Positions 53,728 through 64,000 of a stretch of 64,000 nt of DNA are shown here, piece after piece. Numbering within the stretch: position 1 is the first letter of the stretch; each line of letters starts with the position of its first letter. Origin of the DNA: Bacillus litorisediminis (lineage in GTDB: Bacteria; Bacillota; Bacilli; Bacillales; JC228); the NCBI RefSeq assembly GCF_022808645.1, contig NZ_JAKZKT010000002.1:1-64000 (forward strand), written 5' to 3'. The position numbers and the translations under genes are program-made. The notes below the pieces were generated by a model. That model saw nothing but the letters and a program-made list of their open reading frames with translations. It was not told the DNA's origin and did not search any database.

Positions 53728-54504
53728 ATGCTTCACAAGCTAGGCTTTAAGAAGCAATCCAAAAAAATGGATGCGAAAGAAGAAAGAGAACAAGAGGCAA
53801 TGAAACATCCTATTCCCAAACATGTAGCGATTATCATGGACGGAAACGGGAGATGGGCGAAAAAACGAGCATTGCCTAGAGTGGCCGGACATCACGAAGG
53901 AATGAAAGTAGTTAAAAAAATAACGAGACTGGCCAATCGACTAGGTGTTCAAGCCCTTACAGTATATGCCTTCTCCACAGAAAACTGGAAACGTCCCAAA
54001 AGTGAAGTTGATTATTTGATGAAGCTTCCAGAGGAATTTTTAGATACTTATCTGCCTGAGCTGGTTGAAGAAAATGTCCAAGTGCGGATGATAGGATATA
54101 TAGATTCAATTCCTGAGCATACAAAACGTGCTGTCCAAAAAGCAATCGAAGATACAAAAGGAAACACAGGAATGATTTTAAACTTTGCTTTAAACTATGG
54201 AGGAAGAGCCGAAATCCTCGATGCAGTAAAGCAAGTCTTAAATGATACGAAAAGTGGTATACTGAGGGAAGATGATTTAACTGAAGAAACGTTTTCAAAA
54301 TATTTAATGACAGGAACACTGGATGACCCTGACCTATTAATCCGGACAAGTGGAGAAATTCGATTAAGTAATTTCATGCTTTGGCAGCTGGCCTATACAG
54401 AATTTTGGTTTACGGATGTATTGTGGCCAGATTTTTCCGAAGATCATTTCATGGAGGCTGTTGAAGCTTATCAGAAACGCTCCCGCCGTTTCGGGGGAGT
54501 ATAA
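53728..54504 (+). CDS. uppS: Undecaprenyl diphosphate synthase
   Basis: A cis-prenyltransferase that makes the C55 carrier lipid for cell wall synthesis. The 258-residue protein has the catalytic Asp38 in IIMDGNGRWAKKR, VYAFSTENWKRP, and the C-terminal DLLIRTSGEIRLSNFMLWQ and EFWFTD motifs. ATG 53728 is chosen over an upstream in-frame ATG because AAAGGAGGA precedes it. uppS, cdsA, dxr and rseP form a compact lipid and envelope operon. Confidence 0.97.
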   Translation: MLHKLGFKKQSKKMDAKEEREQEAMKHPIPKHVAIIMDGNGRWAKKRALPRVAGHHEGMKVVKKITRLANRLGVQALTVYAFSTENWKRPKSEVDYLMKLPEEFLDTYLPELVEENVQVRMIGYIDSIPEHTKRAVQKAIEDTKGNTGMILNFALNYGGRAEILDAVKQVLNDTKSGILREDDLTEETFSKYLMTGTLDDPDLLIRTSGEIRLSNFMLWQLAYTEFWFTDVLWPDFSEDHFMEAVEAYQKRSRRFGGV

Positions 54505-54519
54505 TGTGAGGAAGATTTC

Positions 54520-55308
54520 ATGAAGCAAAGAATTATAACAGCAGTCATTGCAGGAGCTATCTTTTTAGCCATTGTTTTTTATGGGAATGAACTATTAACC
54601 ATTGCTACATACATACTCGCAACGATTGGTTTGCATGAATTATTAAAAATGAGAAAGCAGTCTCTGCTATCTGTTCAGGGGCTGCTCTCAGTCTTGATGT
54701 TATGGGTTTTTTTATTGCCGGACGAACAAACAAGGTGGCTTGAGGATACGTTATTTTCAAAAATAGAACTAATGTTTCTCATTGTTCTTCTATTTTTAAC
54801 TTATACGGTTTTAACCAAAAATAAAGTGACATTTGATGATGTTTCCTTTTGCATATTGTCTACATTATACGTAGGAATCGGGTTTTTTTATTTAATTCAG
54901 ACCAGAGAAGCAGGACTTGACTTTATTTTGTATTCACTGTTTATTATTTGGACCACGGATTCAGGGGCTTATTTTATTGGAAAAGCATTTGGAAAAAGAA
55001 AATTATGGCCAGAAATCAGTCCAAATAAAACGGTCGAAGGATCTATCGGCGGGGTGATCTGTGCCGTCGTCACCGCTGTCGTCTTTTATTTTGTATACCC
55101 GGAAATTACAGATAATCTTTTAGTTTTTATAATTGGAACGATTGTATTGTCAGTATTTGGCCAAATTGGCGATTTAGTAGAGTCTGCCTTTAAACGCTAT
55201 TACAATGTAAAAGATTCAGGTGATATTCTTCCAGGCCATGGCGGAATATTAGATCGGTTTGACAGCTTATTATTTGTATGGCCTTTACTTTATTTTTTCC
55301 TGATCTAG
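54520..55308 (+). CDS. cdsA: Phosphatidate cytidylyltransferase
   Basis: CdsA makes CDP-diacylglycerol from phosphatidate and CTP, the branch point of phospholipid synthesis. The 262-residue membrane protein has about eight hydrophobic segments and the C-terminal signature SAFKRYYNVKDSGDILPG followed by HGGILDRFDS. TGAGGAAG precedes the ATG. Confidence 0.97.
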   Translation: MKQRIITAVIAGAIFLAIVFYGNELLTIATYILATIGLHELLKMRKQSLLSVQGLLSVLMLWVFLLPDEQTRWLEDTLFSKIELMFLIVLLFLTYTVLTKNKVTFDDVSFCILSTLYVGIGFFYLIQTREAGLDFILYSLFIIWTTDSGAYFIGKAFGKRKLWPEISPNKTVEGSIGGVICAVVTAVVFYFVYPEITDNLLVFIIGTIVLSVFGQIGDLVESAFKRYYNVKDSGDILPGHGGILDRFDSLLFVWPLLYFFLI

Positions 55309-55345
55309 GGAATGTAATTTTCAAGCAGGGAGTTGACCGTTTGTT

Positions 55346-56494
55346 TTGAAATCCATTAACTTGTTAGGTGCCAGCGGTTCCATAGGAACACAAACATTAG
55401 ATGTCATTCGGGAGCATCCATCCGAATTTACTTTAAATGCTTTTGCTGTCGGGCAAAATATTGAGGCAGCCCATCAGATTATTCAGGAATTTCACCCAAA
55501 AGCGGTGTCTGTTTCGAAAAAAAATGATGCAGAGCAGTTAAAATGGGAATATCCAAGCATAAAATGTACATATGGGGACGAAGGGTTAATTGAGATAGCG
55601 ACTTACCCAGGCGGAGATCTTGTTTTAAATGCTGTAACAGGAAGCTTAGGGCTAAAGCCGACTCTAGAAGCGATTAAATTAGGAAAGACAATTGCAATCG
55701 CCAATAAGGAAACTCTTGTTACAGCTGGACATATCGTGATAGAAGAGGCAAAAAAATATGGGGTTATGCTTCTTCCGGTGGACAGTGAACATTCTGCTAT
55801 TTTCCAGTGTCTCCAGGGAGAACATAAGAAAAATATAGACAAACTTATTATCACTGCCTCGGGAGGAAGCTTCCGCGACCGTTCGCGAAATGAATTAAAA
55901 GGGGTTTCGGTGGAACAAGCCCTAAACCATCCGAACTGGTCGATGGGGGCAAAAGTAACCATTGATTCGGCAACCATGATGAATAAAGGCTTAGAGGTTA
56001 TTGAGGCACATTGGCTCTTTGGGATTCCTTACGAGAAAATTGAAGTACTGTTACATAAGGAAAGTATTATTCACTCGATGATTGAGTTCCATGACTCCAG
56101 TGTTATGGCTCAGTTAGGGACACCAGACATGAGAGTTCCGATTCAGTATGCTTTATCGTATCCGGATCGCCTTCCGTTAACAAAAGCAAAGAGATTAAAT
56201 CTCTCAGAAATAGGCAAACTCCATTTTCAGCCTATGGATCTAGAGAGATTTAAAGCTTTAAAATTTGCTTTTGAGGCTGGGAAGATGGGAGGATCGATGA
56301 CGACAGTTTTAAATGCAGCCAATGAAATTGCGGTGCAGGCCTTTTTAGATAAGCAAATTACATTCTTAGAAATTGATGAGCTAGTTGAAAGAGCGTTATT
56401 GAATCATACTCCTGTCTCTCATCCGGATTTAGATACAATTCTGCAGATTGACAAAGAAACAAGAGAATGGGTCAGGTCTTTATTACCCCGCTAA
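55346..56494 (+). CDS. dxr: 1-deoxy-D-xylulose 5-phosphate reductoisomerase
   Basis: Dxr makes methylerythritol 4-phosphate, the second step of the MEP isoprenoid pathway that feeds UppS. The 382-residue protein has the NADPH motif [26 protein letters not shown], the metal-binding [22 protein letters not shown] and [14 protein letters not shown]. Start is TTG 55346, which aligns with the first residue of Dxr proteins; GGGAG lies about 16 bp upstream, rather far. Confidence 0.96.
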   Translation: MKSINLLGASGSIGTQTLDVIREHPSEFTLNAFAVGQNIEAAHQIIQEFHPKAVSVSKKNDAEQLKWEYPSIKCTYGDEGLIEIATYPGGDLVLNAVTGSLGLKPTLEAIKLGKTIAIANKETLVTAGHIVIEEAKKYGVMLLPVDSEHSAIFQCLQGEHKKNIDKLIITASGGSFRDRSRNELKGVSVEQALNHPNWSMGAKVTIDSATMMNKGLEVIEAHWLFGIPYEKIEVLLHKESIIHSMIEFHDSSVMAQLGTPDMRVPIQYALSYPDRLPLTKAKRLNLSEIGKLHFQPMDLERFKALKFAFEAGKMGGSMTTVLNAANEIAVQAFLDKQITFLEIDELVERALLNHTPVSHPDLDTILQIDKETREWVRSLLPR

Positions 56495-56528
56495 TAGATT
56501 CGACACTTAAAAAAAGGTGGTTTTTTTA

Positions 56529-57791
56529 TTGGATACTGTGATAGCCTTTATTCTTATATTTGGTTCACTCGTATTTTTCCATGAATTAGGGCATTTTGTA
56601 TTTGCCAAACGAGCCGGAATCTTATGTAGAGAATTCGCAATCGGATTTGGTCCGAAAATTTTATCCTTCAGAAAAGGAGAAACCCTCTATACAATCCGTT
56701 TATTACCGATTGGCGGTTATGTAAGAATGGCTGGAGAAGACCCGGAGGTTGTCGAAATAAAAGCTGGCTATCGCGTTGGATTGCAATTGAATGAAAAAGA
56801 AGAAGTTATCAAAATTATTCTGAATAAAAAAGATCAATACGAAAATATCCGGTTAATGGAAGTAGAAAATGTAGATCTTGAACATGACCTCTTTATTGCA
56901 GGGTATGTGGAGGATGGGGAAGAAGATGTCAGAGTAAGATATCCGATTCATCCAAGTGCAACTATTGTGGAGGATGATCAGGAAACCATTATCGCTCCAT
57001 ATAACCGCCAGTTTGCTTCTAAATCACTCGGCCAGCGGGCGATGACGATTTTTGCAGGCCCTTTAATGAACTTTATTTTGGCCTTCCTTATCTTTATTAT
57101 AATCGGTTTCCTTCAGGGGGTTCCGATTGAGGATCCGGTTTTGGGCGAAATCACCAATGATGGAGCAGCCAAAGAGGCAGGTTTGAGAGAAGGGGACGTT
57201 GTCCAATCGATTAACGGTGCTGAAGTAACCAATTGGACCGATATTATTGAAATTGTCAGGGATCACCCTGGTGAGGAAGTGACCTTTTCGATTGTCCGTG
57301 ACGGAGAACTAATTGAACTGCCTGTGGTTCCTCATGTTTTTGAAGAAAATAATCAGGAATATGGTCAGATTGGCGTTTATCGCCCATTTGAAAAAAATCC
57401 TTTGGCAGTTGCCGAATATGGTGTCACTGAAACGTATTTTTGGACAAAGCAAATCATTTATATTTTAGGAAAAATGGTGACCGGAAACTTTTCAATAGAA
57501 ATGCTGTCAGGACCTGTAGGAATTTATAAGAGTACAGAGGAAGTAGCAAATGCTGGCATTTACAATTTAATGAAATGGACGGCCCTCTTAAGCATCAATC
57601 TAGGAATTATGAATCTTTTGCCGATACCTGCACTGGATGGGGGTAGACTCTTATTCTTTGCTGTAGAATTAGTTCGAGGCAAGCCGATCGACCGGCAAAA
57701 AGAGGGAATTGTTCACTTTATTGGGTTTGCCTTATTGATGCTTCTAATGCTAGTCGTAACATGGAATGATATACAGCGATTCTTCTTGTAA
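56529..57791 (+). CDS. rseP: Intramembrane zinc metalloprotease RseP/RasP
   Basis: A site-2 protease that cuts membrane-anchored anti-sigma factors and signal peptide remnants. The 420-residue protein has HELGH at residues 18-22 in the first membrane segment, GFGPKILSF, a PDZ domain (about 190-280, with LREGDVVQSINGAEV), and NLLPIPALDGGRLLFF in a later membrane segment. The TTG at 56529 is chosen because AAAAAGGTGG is 8 bp upstream; a GTG at 56517 lies inside that site. B. subtilis RasP has the same length. Confidence 0.96.
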   Translation: MDTVIAFILIFGSLVFFHELGHFVFAKRAGILCREFAIGFGPKILSFRKGETLYTIRLLPIGGYVRMAGEDPEVVEIKAGYRVGLQLNEKEEVIKIILNKKDQYENIRLMEVENVDLEHDLFIAGYVEDGEEDVRVRYPIHPSATIVEDDQETIIAPYNRQFASKSLGQRAMTIFAGPLMNFILAFLIFIIIGFLQGVPIEDPVLGEITNDGAAKEAGLREGDVVQSINGAEVTNWTDIIEIVRDHPGEEVTFSIVRDGELIELPVVPHVFEENNQEYGQIGVYRPFEKNPLAVAEYGVTETYFWTKQIIYILGKMVTGNFSIEMLSGPVGIYKSTEEVANAGIYNLMKWTALLSINLGIMNLLPIPALDGGRLLFFAVELVRGKPIDRQKEGIVHFIGFALLMLLMLVVTWNDIQRFFL

Positions 57792-57796
57792 GAAGG

Positions 57797-57971
57797 TGAA
57801 CTTTCGCGTTCGTATGAAACAGGGAATTGTTAAAGGTCATAGATTCTCTTATCTGTGACAAAATTGCAGAATTTCAAAATTTACGGATCGTATGCCCGCA
57901 ATGAAGATCATTAAGACAAATCTCATTGATCCCGCAGGTCATTCCTGCCGTATTTACTACGCGAAAGTTTA
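57797..57971. repeat. Inverted-repeat-bounded segment before proS
   Basis: AACTTTCGCGT (57799-57809) and ACGCGAAAGTT (57959-57969) are perfect 11-bp inverted repeats 149 bp apart; in RNA the pairing can grow to 13 bp with one G-U. Inside lie GCAGG/CCTGC (hairpin near 57934-57948) and GATCA/TGATC near 57906-57931. No T-box sequence, T run or reading frame is seen, and no target-site duplication is evident. Either a structured leader RNA of proS or a small non-autonomous element. Confidence 0.5.
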
Positions 57972-58023
57972 ATAAGAAATCTAAAAATGCATGATAAATG
58001 GGAAGTTGGAGAGGTGCAATGAA

Positions 58024-59724
58024 ATGAAGCAAAGTATGTCGCTTTTGCCTACACTAAAAGAAACACCAGCAGATGCCGAAATAAAAAGTCATATTTATCT
58101 GTTAAGAGCAGGCTTCATGAGACAAAATGCCAGCGGAGTTTATAGCTTTCTTCCGCTTGGAAAAAGAGTTCTGGCGAAAATTGAAAATATTGTTCGTGAA
58201 GAAATGGATCGTGCAGGTGCTGCCGAAGTCTTAATGCCTGCCTTACAGCCTGCTGAACTTTGGCAAGAATCCGGAAGATGGTATTCCTACGGTCCAGAGC
58301 TAATGCGGCTCAAGGATCGTCATGATCGTGATTTTGCCTTAGGTGCTACTCATGAGGAAATGATTACGACGCTTGTTCGCGATGAAATTAAATCGTATAA
58401 GCGTTTGCCGCTAACCGTTTATCAAATTCAAACGAAATTTCGTGATGAAAAACGCCCTCGCTTTGGATTGCTGCGCGGAAGAGAGTTTATAATGAAGGAT
58501 GCCTACTCCTTCCATGCGGAAGCGTCTAGCTTAGATGAAACGTATGAAAGAATGAAGGACGCCTATTCAGCGATTTTTAGCCGCTGCGGATTAAATTTCC
58601 GTGCTGTTTTGGCAGATAGCGGTGCGATTGGAGGAAAAGACAACCATGAATTTATGGTTCTTTCCGAAATTGGAGAGGATACAATTGCCTATTCTGATGC
58701 TAGTGACTTTGCAGCTAATATTGAAATGGCACCTGTCTTAGACCAATATGAAAAAAGCGCAGAGGCACCTCTTGTACTTGAGAAAAAGGAAACTCCTAAT
58801 CAAAAAACGATAGAAGAAGTCAGTCAGTTCTTACAGGTCAATGCCTCGAAATGTATTAAATCCTTGTTATTTAAAGCGGAGGAAGAGTATATATTAGTCC
58901 TGGTTCGCGGAGACCATGAAGTCAATGAAGTAAAACTAAAACATATATTCAACGGCAAAGAGGCTGAATTGGCAACACCAGAAGAAGTGAAGGAACTGTT
59001 AGGAACTTCAATTGGTTCATTAGGTCCGATTGGAATCAACCAGGTAAAAATCATCGCTGACCATGCTGTGAAATATATCGTCAATGGTGTTTGCGGTGCT
59101 AATGAGGATGGCTACCACTTTATCAATGTGAATCCTGAACGTGATTTTTCCGGAACTCAATATGAAGATATTCGCCTGATTCAAGAGGGTGATCCTTCCC
59201 CTGATGGAAAGGGAACCATTAAGTTTGCCAAAGGGATTGAAGTAGGACATGTCTTTAAGCTTGGTACGATTTACAGTGAAAAATTAAATGCATCCTTCTT
59301 AGACGAAAACGGCAAAGCGAATCCAATGATTATGGGATGCTATGGAATTGGCGTATCAAGATTGGTAGCAGCGATTGCGGAACAATTTTCTGATGAAAAA
59401 GGACTTATGTGGCCTGATACTGTAGCACCGTATCAAATTCATTTAATTGCCGTTAATCCAAAGGATGAAGCACAAAGCCGTTTAGCAGAGGAGCTATACA
59501 GTCAATTGCAATCCTTGGGATATGAGGTTTTGTATGATGACAGACAGGAGAGACCAGGAGTCAAATTTGCCGAATCCGATTTATTCGGAATACCGGTTCG
59601 TTTAACAGTCGGTAAACAAGCAAGCGAAGGAATTATCGAATGGAAAGAACGCAAAAACGGAGAAATGAAAGAAGTAAAGGTTAACGAACTTCCACAAGAA
59701 CTTGAGAGCCGATTTAAAAAATAA
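58024..59724 (+). CDS. proS: Prolyl-tRNA synthetase (bacterial type)
   Basis: Charges tRNA-Pro. The 566-residue class II synthetase has motif 1 around [20 protein letters not shown], motif 2 [17 protein letters not shown], the editing INS domain between motifs 2 and 3 (about 225-400), motif 3 [17 protein letters not shown], and the C-terminal anticodon-binding domain. ATG 58024 is picked because GGAGAGGTG is about 8 bp upstream. It is followed by a terminator. Confidence 0.98.
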   Translation: MKQSMSLLPTLKETPADAEIKSHIYLLRAGFMRQNASGVYSFLPLGKRVLAKIENIVREEMDRAGAAEVLMPALQPAELWQESGRWYSYGPELMRLKDRHDRDFALGATHEEMITTLVRDEIKSYKRLPLTVYQIQTKFRDEKRPRFGLLRGREFIMKDAYSFHAEASSLDETYERMKDAYSAIFSRCGLNFRAVLADSGAIGGKDNHEFMVLSEIGEDTIAYSDASDFAANIEMAPVLDQYEKSAEAPLVLEKKETPNQKTIEEVSQFLQVNASKCIKSLLFKAEEEYILVLVRGDHEVNEVKLKHIFNGKEAELATPEEVKELLGTSIGSLGPIGINQVKIIADHAVKYIVNGVCGANEDGYHFINVNPERDFSGTQYEDIRLIQEGDPSPDGKGTIKFAKGIEVGHVFKLGTIYSEKLNASFLDENGKANPMIMGCYGIGVSRLVAAIAEQFSDEKGLMWPDTVAPYQIHLIAVNPKDEAQSRLAEELYSQLQSLGYEVLYDDRQERPGVKFAESDLFGIPVRLTVGKQASEGIIEWKERKNGEMKEVKVNELPQELESRFKK

Positions 59725-59726
59725 GC

Positions 59727-59767
59727 AAAGATAAAGTCAGCACCCCTGTTGCTGGCTTTATCTTTTT
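59727..59767 (+). terminator. Intrinsic terminator after proS
   Basis: A 16-bp stem (59727-59742 with 59750-59765, one G-U pair), 7-nt loop, ending in a T run. Confidence 0.92.
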
Positions 59768-59865
59768 ACTTTATAAGTAAAAAATTTATGTAAAAGGTGA
59801 ACCCTTTTGCATCGCGTGATGCCCGTTCATTAAACCGATTTTCAGTAAGATTGATAGAAGAACAG

Positions 59866-59886
59866 ACACGAATCGTGTGATATAAT
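59866..59886 (+). promoter_or_regulatory. Extended -10 promoter with overlapping palindrome, polC
   Basis: A perfect TATAAT at 59881-59886 has a TGA extension and no good -35. Just upstream, ACACGAATCGTGT (59866-59878) is a 13-bp interrupted palindrome that would lie in the spacer, an operator-like position. polC starts 36 bp downstream of the -10. Confidence 0.5.
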
Positions 59887-59921
59887 GTCGAAAGAAACAA
59901 AGAAATAAGAGGTGGAAAGAA

Positions 59922-62900
59922 ATGAGTGATCACCTTCCAGAACAAAAGCAGCGTTTTCAAATTCTATTAGATCAGCTCAAAATGGTTGATGATGCTACTG
60001 TATTAGCATTCAAGGATGCGAGAATCTTAAAACTGGAAATCGAACGATCCAAAAAAACATGGCATTTTTCGTTTCATTTTACGAACATTATACCCAGTAC
60101 ACTCTTCCAGCTATTTATTTCAAAGCTAAGAGATACTTTTTCCCATATAGCAAAAATATCATTTATCATTTCCACTGATGAAAAGTCCATTACCCGAGAG
60201 CAAATTATTGATTACTGGAAACCAGTCTTACAAGAATTGGATGGAATTGCCCCGCCAATCCTGCATCGTTTAACAGAACAGGTCCCTGAATTAAAAGGAA
60301 ATAAGGTTCTCGTTTCAGTTGCAAATGAAACAGAAATGTTAGCGTTAAAGCGAAAATATGGTGACATGATTAAGACGGTTTACGAGAGCTTCGGGTTCCC
60401 AAGCTTTGTCCTAGAGTTCCAGCTTAAAGAAGAAGCGAATTCGATGGAAGAATATGAAAAGTTTCTGCTTGAAAAGCAAAAGGAAGATGAACAGCGGGCA
60501 TTACTTGCAGTGCAGGAACAACAAAAACAAGCTGACCAGGCAAGTGATGAAAAGCCTCAAGGTCCGATTATAATCGGCTACACGATTAAAAATGATGAAG
60601 AATTTAAGAAGATGATTGATATTGTAGATGAGGAAAGAAGAGTTGCAATCGAAGGCTACATATTTGATGCAGAAACAAAAGAGCTTAGAAGCGGACGGAC
60701 GCTGTTAACCTTTAAAATTACCGATTATACAAGCTCATTAATGGTTAAAATGTTCTCCCGCGATAAAGAAGATGCGAGAATCTTAGAAATGGTTCAAAAA
60801 GGGATGTGGGTCCGGGTTCGTGGCAGCATTCAGAACGATACGTTTGTTAGAGATTTAGTGATGATTGCGAATGATATTAATGAGATACCGACACCTACTA
60901 GAGAAGACACGGCTCCAGAAGGGGAAAAGCGTGTAGAACTGCATGCTCATTCGCCTATGAGTCAAATGGATGCTGTTTCAAGCATATCATCTCTCATTGC
61001 CCAGGCAAAAAAATGGGGTCATAAAGCGATTGCCATTACAGACCATGGTGTTGCCCAATCGTTTCCAGAAGCTTTCAGTGCATCAAAAAAACATGGAATT
61101 AAGGTCCTTTATGGGATTGAGGCGAACTTAATCGACGATGGAGTTCCGATTGCCTATAATCCGAGTCATCGCTTGCTGCAAGATGACACGTATGTTGTTT
61201 TCGACGTTGAAACGACAGGTTTATCAGCGGTCTATGATACGGTTATAGAATTAGCCGCTGTTAAAATGAAGGATGGGGAAATTATCGATCGGTTTGAATC
61301 ATTTGCAAATCCTCATCATCCATTATCCGCGACAACAATTGATCTGACAGGAATTACGGATGACATGGTGAATGATGCGCCTGACCCAGAGGAAGTGATT
61401 GCGAGATTCAGAGAATGGGTAGGAGATGATATATTAGTTGCTCACAACGCCTCATTTGACATGGGTTTTTTAAATGTTGGCTATGAAAAAATCGGCTATC
61501 CTAAAGCAAACAATCCGGTTATTGATACATTAGAGCTGGCCCGTTTTCTATATCCTGACCTCAAAAATCACCGTTTAAATACCTTGGCAAAAAAGTTTGA
61601 CGTCGAATTGACACAGCACCATCGGGCGATTTATGACGCAGAAGCGACCGGATATCTGCTGGCAAAAATGTTAAAGGACGCTCTCAATAAGGGAATAGAA
61701 TATCATGATCAGCTCAATGATTTTATGGGAGAAGGCACAGCATGGCAGCGATCACGGCCATCCCATTGTATATTACTTGCAAAGAATGATACCGGGTTAA
61801 AGAATTTATTTAAGCTAATCTCTATCTCACATATTGACTATTTCTACCGGGTTCCAAGAATCCCGAGATCTGTTCTCGTTAACCTTAGAGAAGGAATTTT
61901 AGTTGGGTCCGGGTGTGATAAGGGTGAGGTTTTTGAGAGTTTAATGCAAAAATCTCCAGAAGAGGCAGAGGAAATCGCAAAATTTTATGATTATATCGAA
62001 GTTCATCCAAAAGAAGTGTATGAACACTTAATTGAGCTAGAACTCGTCAGGGACTGGGATGCACTAGAGGATATTATTCAAAAATTGGTGGCTCTCGGAG
62101 ATAAGCTGGGAATTCCTGTATGTGCCACTGGTAATGTTCATTATTTAAATCCGGAAGATCATATTTACCGTGAGATTTTAGTACGCTCTCAAGGCGGCGC
62201 CAATCCGCTAAACCGTCATAAGCTGCCAAAAGTTCATTTTAGAACAACCCAGGAAATGCTTGATTCCTTTGCATTTCTAGGTGCGGAAAAGGCCAAAGAA
62301 ATTGTGGTTCATAATCCGAATCAGATTGCTGACTTGATTGAAGAAATAAAGCCCATTAAAGACGACCTGTATACACCAAAAATTGAAGGGGCAGAAGAAG
62401 AGATTCGGCAAAAGAGCTATGAGATGGCACGAAGTATTTATGGAGAGGAGCTTCCCGAAATTGTCGAAGCCCGCTTAGAAAAAGAATTGAAGAGTATCAT
62501 CGGTCACGGCTTTGCCGTTATTTATCTGATTTCTCATAAACTCGTTAAAAAGTCGCTGAATGACGGATACCTTGTTGGTTCACGGGGATCTGTCGGTTCC
62601 TCTTTAGTAGCAACTATGACAGAAATTACGGAAGTTAATCCTCTTCCGCCGCATTATGTCTGTCCTAAATGCAAGCATTCCGAATTCTTTAATGACGGTA
62701 GTGTCGGATCAGGTTTTGACTTGCCAGATAAAAATTGTCCTGAGTGCGGAGCCTCCTATAAAAAAGATGGACATGATATACCATTTGAAACATTTTTAGG
62801 CTTTAAAGGAGATAAAGTTCCCGATATTGATTTGAATTTCTCAGGCGAATATCAGCCCCGGGCCCATAACTATACAAAAGAGTTATTCGGCAAGGATTAC

Positions 62901-64000
62901 GTCTATCGGGCAGGAACAATCGGTACCGTTGCGGATAAGACAGCCTACGGCTATGTCAAAGGCTATATGAATGACAATAACTTAATGCTACGTAATGCAG
63001 AAATAGACCGGTTAGCTAGAGGCTGCACGGGAGTTAAGAGAACGACAGGCCAGCACCCTGGCGGAATTATCGTTGTTCCGGATTATATGGACATTTATGA
63101 TTTTTCGCCAATCCAATATCCGGCGGATGATAGAAACTCCGAATGGAGAACGACTCATTTTGATTTCCATTCCATCCATGATAATCTGTTAAAACTCGAT
63201 ATTCTCGGACACGATGATCCGACAGTAATCCGGATGCTTCAGGACTTAAGCGGAATTGATCCGAAGACGATTCCGACCGATGATCCGGAAGTGATGAAGA
63301 TTTTCAGCGGAACTGAATCATTAGGAGTAACAGAAGAACAGATTATGTGTAAAACCGGGACACTCGGAATCCCAGAATTCGGGACCCGTTTCGTGCGTCA
63401 AATGTTAGAGGATACGAAACCGACGACATTTTCCGAACTCGTTCAAATTTCAGGTCTTTCCCATGGAACAGATGTATGGCTTGGAAATGCACAGGAGCTA
63501 ATCCATAACGGGACATGTACATTAAGTGAAGTAATCGGTTGTCGTGATGATATAATGGTGTATTTAATTTATCAAGGGTTAGAGCCATCCTTAGCATTTA
63601 AAATCATGGAATCCGTCCGTAAAGGGAAAGGATTAACCCCTGACATGGAAGAGGAAATGAAAAAGAATGGCGTACCTGATTGGTACATTGATTCTTGTAA
63701 AAAAATTAAATACATGTTCCCGAAAGCTCACGCGGCGGCGTATGTATTAATGGCTGTCCGGATTGCATACTTTAAAGTGCATCATCCGCTTTTGTATTAC
63801 GCGACTTACTTTACTGTGAGGGCCGAAGATTTCGATATAGAGGCAATGGCAAGAGGTTCGAACGCAATACGCGCGAGAATTGAAGAAATTCAAGCGAAGG
63901 GACTTGATGCTTCTGCAAAAGAGAAGAATCTGTTAACAGTCCTCGAACTGGCATTGGAGATGTGTGAACGAGGTTTTTCCTTCCAAAGAGTCGATTTATA
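59922..64000 (+). CDS. polC: DNA polymerase III PolC, partial (C-terminus cut off)
   Basis: The main replicative polymerase of Firmicutes, with built-in proofreading. The 1359 visible residues start [16 protein letters not shown] after AAGAGGTGG. Domain order: N-terminal tau-binding region, OB fold (about 215-325), PHP domain opening with [14 protein letters not shown] near 339, a DnaQ-type exonuclease inserted in the PHP domain ([11 protein letters not shown] near 424, HNASFDMGF), a four-Cys zinc site (CPKC near 914, CPEC near 937), and the polymerase core with [12 protein letters not shown] near 966. PolC is about 1437 residues in B. subtilis, so roughly 75 lie beyond the window. Confidence 0.98.
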   Translation, partial: MSDHLPEQKQRFQILLDQLKMVDDATVLAFKDARILKLEIERSKKTWHFSFHFTNIIPSTLFQLFISKLRDTFSHIAKISFIISTDEKSITREQIIDYWKPVLQELDGIAPPILHRLTEQVPELKGNKVLVSVANETEMLALKRKYGDMIKTVYESFGFPSFVLEFQLKEEANSMEEYEKFLLEKQKEDEQRALLAVQEQQKQADQASDEKPQGPIIIGYTIKNDEEFKKMIDIVDEERRVAIEGYIFDAETKELRSGRTLLTFKITDYTSSLMVKMFSRDKEDARILEMVQKGMWVRVRGSIQNDTFVRDLVMIANDINEIPTPTREDTAPEGEKRVELHAHSPMSQMDAVSSISSLIAQAKKWGHKAIAITDHGVAQSFPEAFSASKKHGIKVLYGIEANLIDDGVPIAYNPSHRLLQDDTYVVFDVETTGLSAVYDTVIELAAVKMKDGEIIDRFESFANPHHPLSATTIDLTGITDDMVNDAPDPEEVIARFREWVGDDILVAHNASFDMGFLNVGYEKIGYPKANNPVIDTLELARFLYPDLKNHRLNTLAKKFDVELTQHHRAIYDAEATGYLLAKMLKDALNKGIEYHDQLNDFMGEGTAWQRSRPSHCILLAKNDTGLKNLFKLISISHIDYFYRVPRIPRSVLVNLREGILVGSGCDKGEVFESLMQKSPEEAEEIAKFYDYIEVHPKEVYEHLIELELVRDWDALEDIIQKLVALGDKLGIPVCATGNVHYLNPEDHIYREILVRSQGGANPLNRHKLPKVHFRTTQEMLDSFAFLGAEKAKEIVVHNPNQIADLIEEIKPIKDDLYTPKIEGAEEEIRQKSYEMARSIYGEELPEIVEARLEKELKSIIGHGFAVIYLISHKLVKKSLNDGYLVGSRGSVGSSLVATMTEITEVNPLPPHYVCPKCKHSEFFNDGSVGSGFDLPDKNCPECGASYKKDGHDIPFETFLGFKGDKVPDIDLNFSGEYQPRAHNYTKELFGKDYVYRAGTIGTVADKTAYGYVKGYMNDNNLMLRNAEIDRLARGCTGVKRTTGQHPGGIIVVPDYMDIYDFSPIQYPADDRNSEWRTTHFDFHSIHDNLLKLDILGHDDPTVIRMLQDLSGIDPKTIPTDDPEVMKIFSGTESLGVTEEQIMCKTGTLGIPEFGTRFVRQMLEDTKPTTFSELVQISGLSHGTDVWLGNAQELIHNGTCTLSEVIGCRDDIMVYLIYQGLEPSLAFKIMESVRKGKGLTPDMEEEMKKNGVPDWYIDSCKKIKYMFPKAHAAAYVLMAVRIAYFKVHHPLLYYATYFTVRAEDFDIEAMARGSNAIRARIEEIQAKGLDASAKEKNLLTVLELALEMCERGFSFQRVDL

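Noticed and set aside
57792-58023. T-box riboswitch before proS
   Set aside because: No AGGGTGGNACCGCG-type T-box sequence, no terminator with T run, and no convincing specifier loop.
63343-63597. Minus-strand frame inside polC
   Set aside because: polC is continuous through this stretch on the + strand with conserved polymerase sequence.

Overview
The window looks like a chromosomal segment of a motile, low-GC Gram-positive bacterium of the family Bacillaceae (Bacillus sensu lato, for example the Neobacillus, Cytobacillus or Mesobacillus group). Gene order is almost the same as the Bacillus subtilis ylxM-to-polC region, all 67 supported genes lie on the + strand, Shine-Dalgarno sites are strong (AAAGGAGG type), and TTG and GTG starts are common. 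Genus-level placement is inference.

Layout. 1-931: no gene can be supported; two tandem 20-21 bp repeat arrays, then a sigma-A promoter. 932-7117: SRP and translation block (ylxM, ffh, rpsP, khpA, ylqD, rimM, trmD, rplS) followed by lepB and rbgA. 7205-9864: rnhB and the FliK-like/FlhB-tail-like pair ylqG-ylqH. 10003-21166: sucC, sucD, dprA, topA, trmFO, xerC, hslV, hslU, codY. 21692-49899: a 28 kb fla/che operon running flgB to swrB. It encodes the rod, MS ring, C ring, export apparatus, hook, FlhF/FlhG placement GTPases, the CheA/B/C/D/W/Y chemotaxis set and sigma-D. 50060-64000: rpsB, tsf, pyrH, frr, uppS, cdsA, dxr, rseP, proS and a polC cut by the window end.

How the parts work together. 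The fla/che operon builds the hook-basal body, encodes the chemotaxis signalling core and ends in sigD and swrB, which turn on late flagellar genes. The codY gene lies immediately upstream, and a good CodY-box match lies between the two, which suggests nutritional control of motility. The flanking blocks are housekeeping: protein targeting, ribosome assembly, TCA cycle, lipid carrier and phospholipid precursors, and replication.

No clearly new multi-gene system is visible. The unexplained material is mostly non-coding: the minisatellite before ylxM; a three-copy interspersed element, one copy of which splits sucC from sucD; an inverted-repeat-bounded segment before proS; nested or mutually exclusive hairpins before sucC and pyrH; a hairpin placed between a Shine-Dalgarno and the flbD start; and two lineage-specific small genes flanking sigD.
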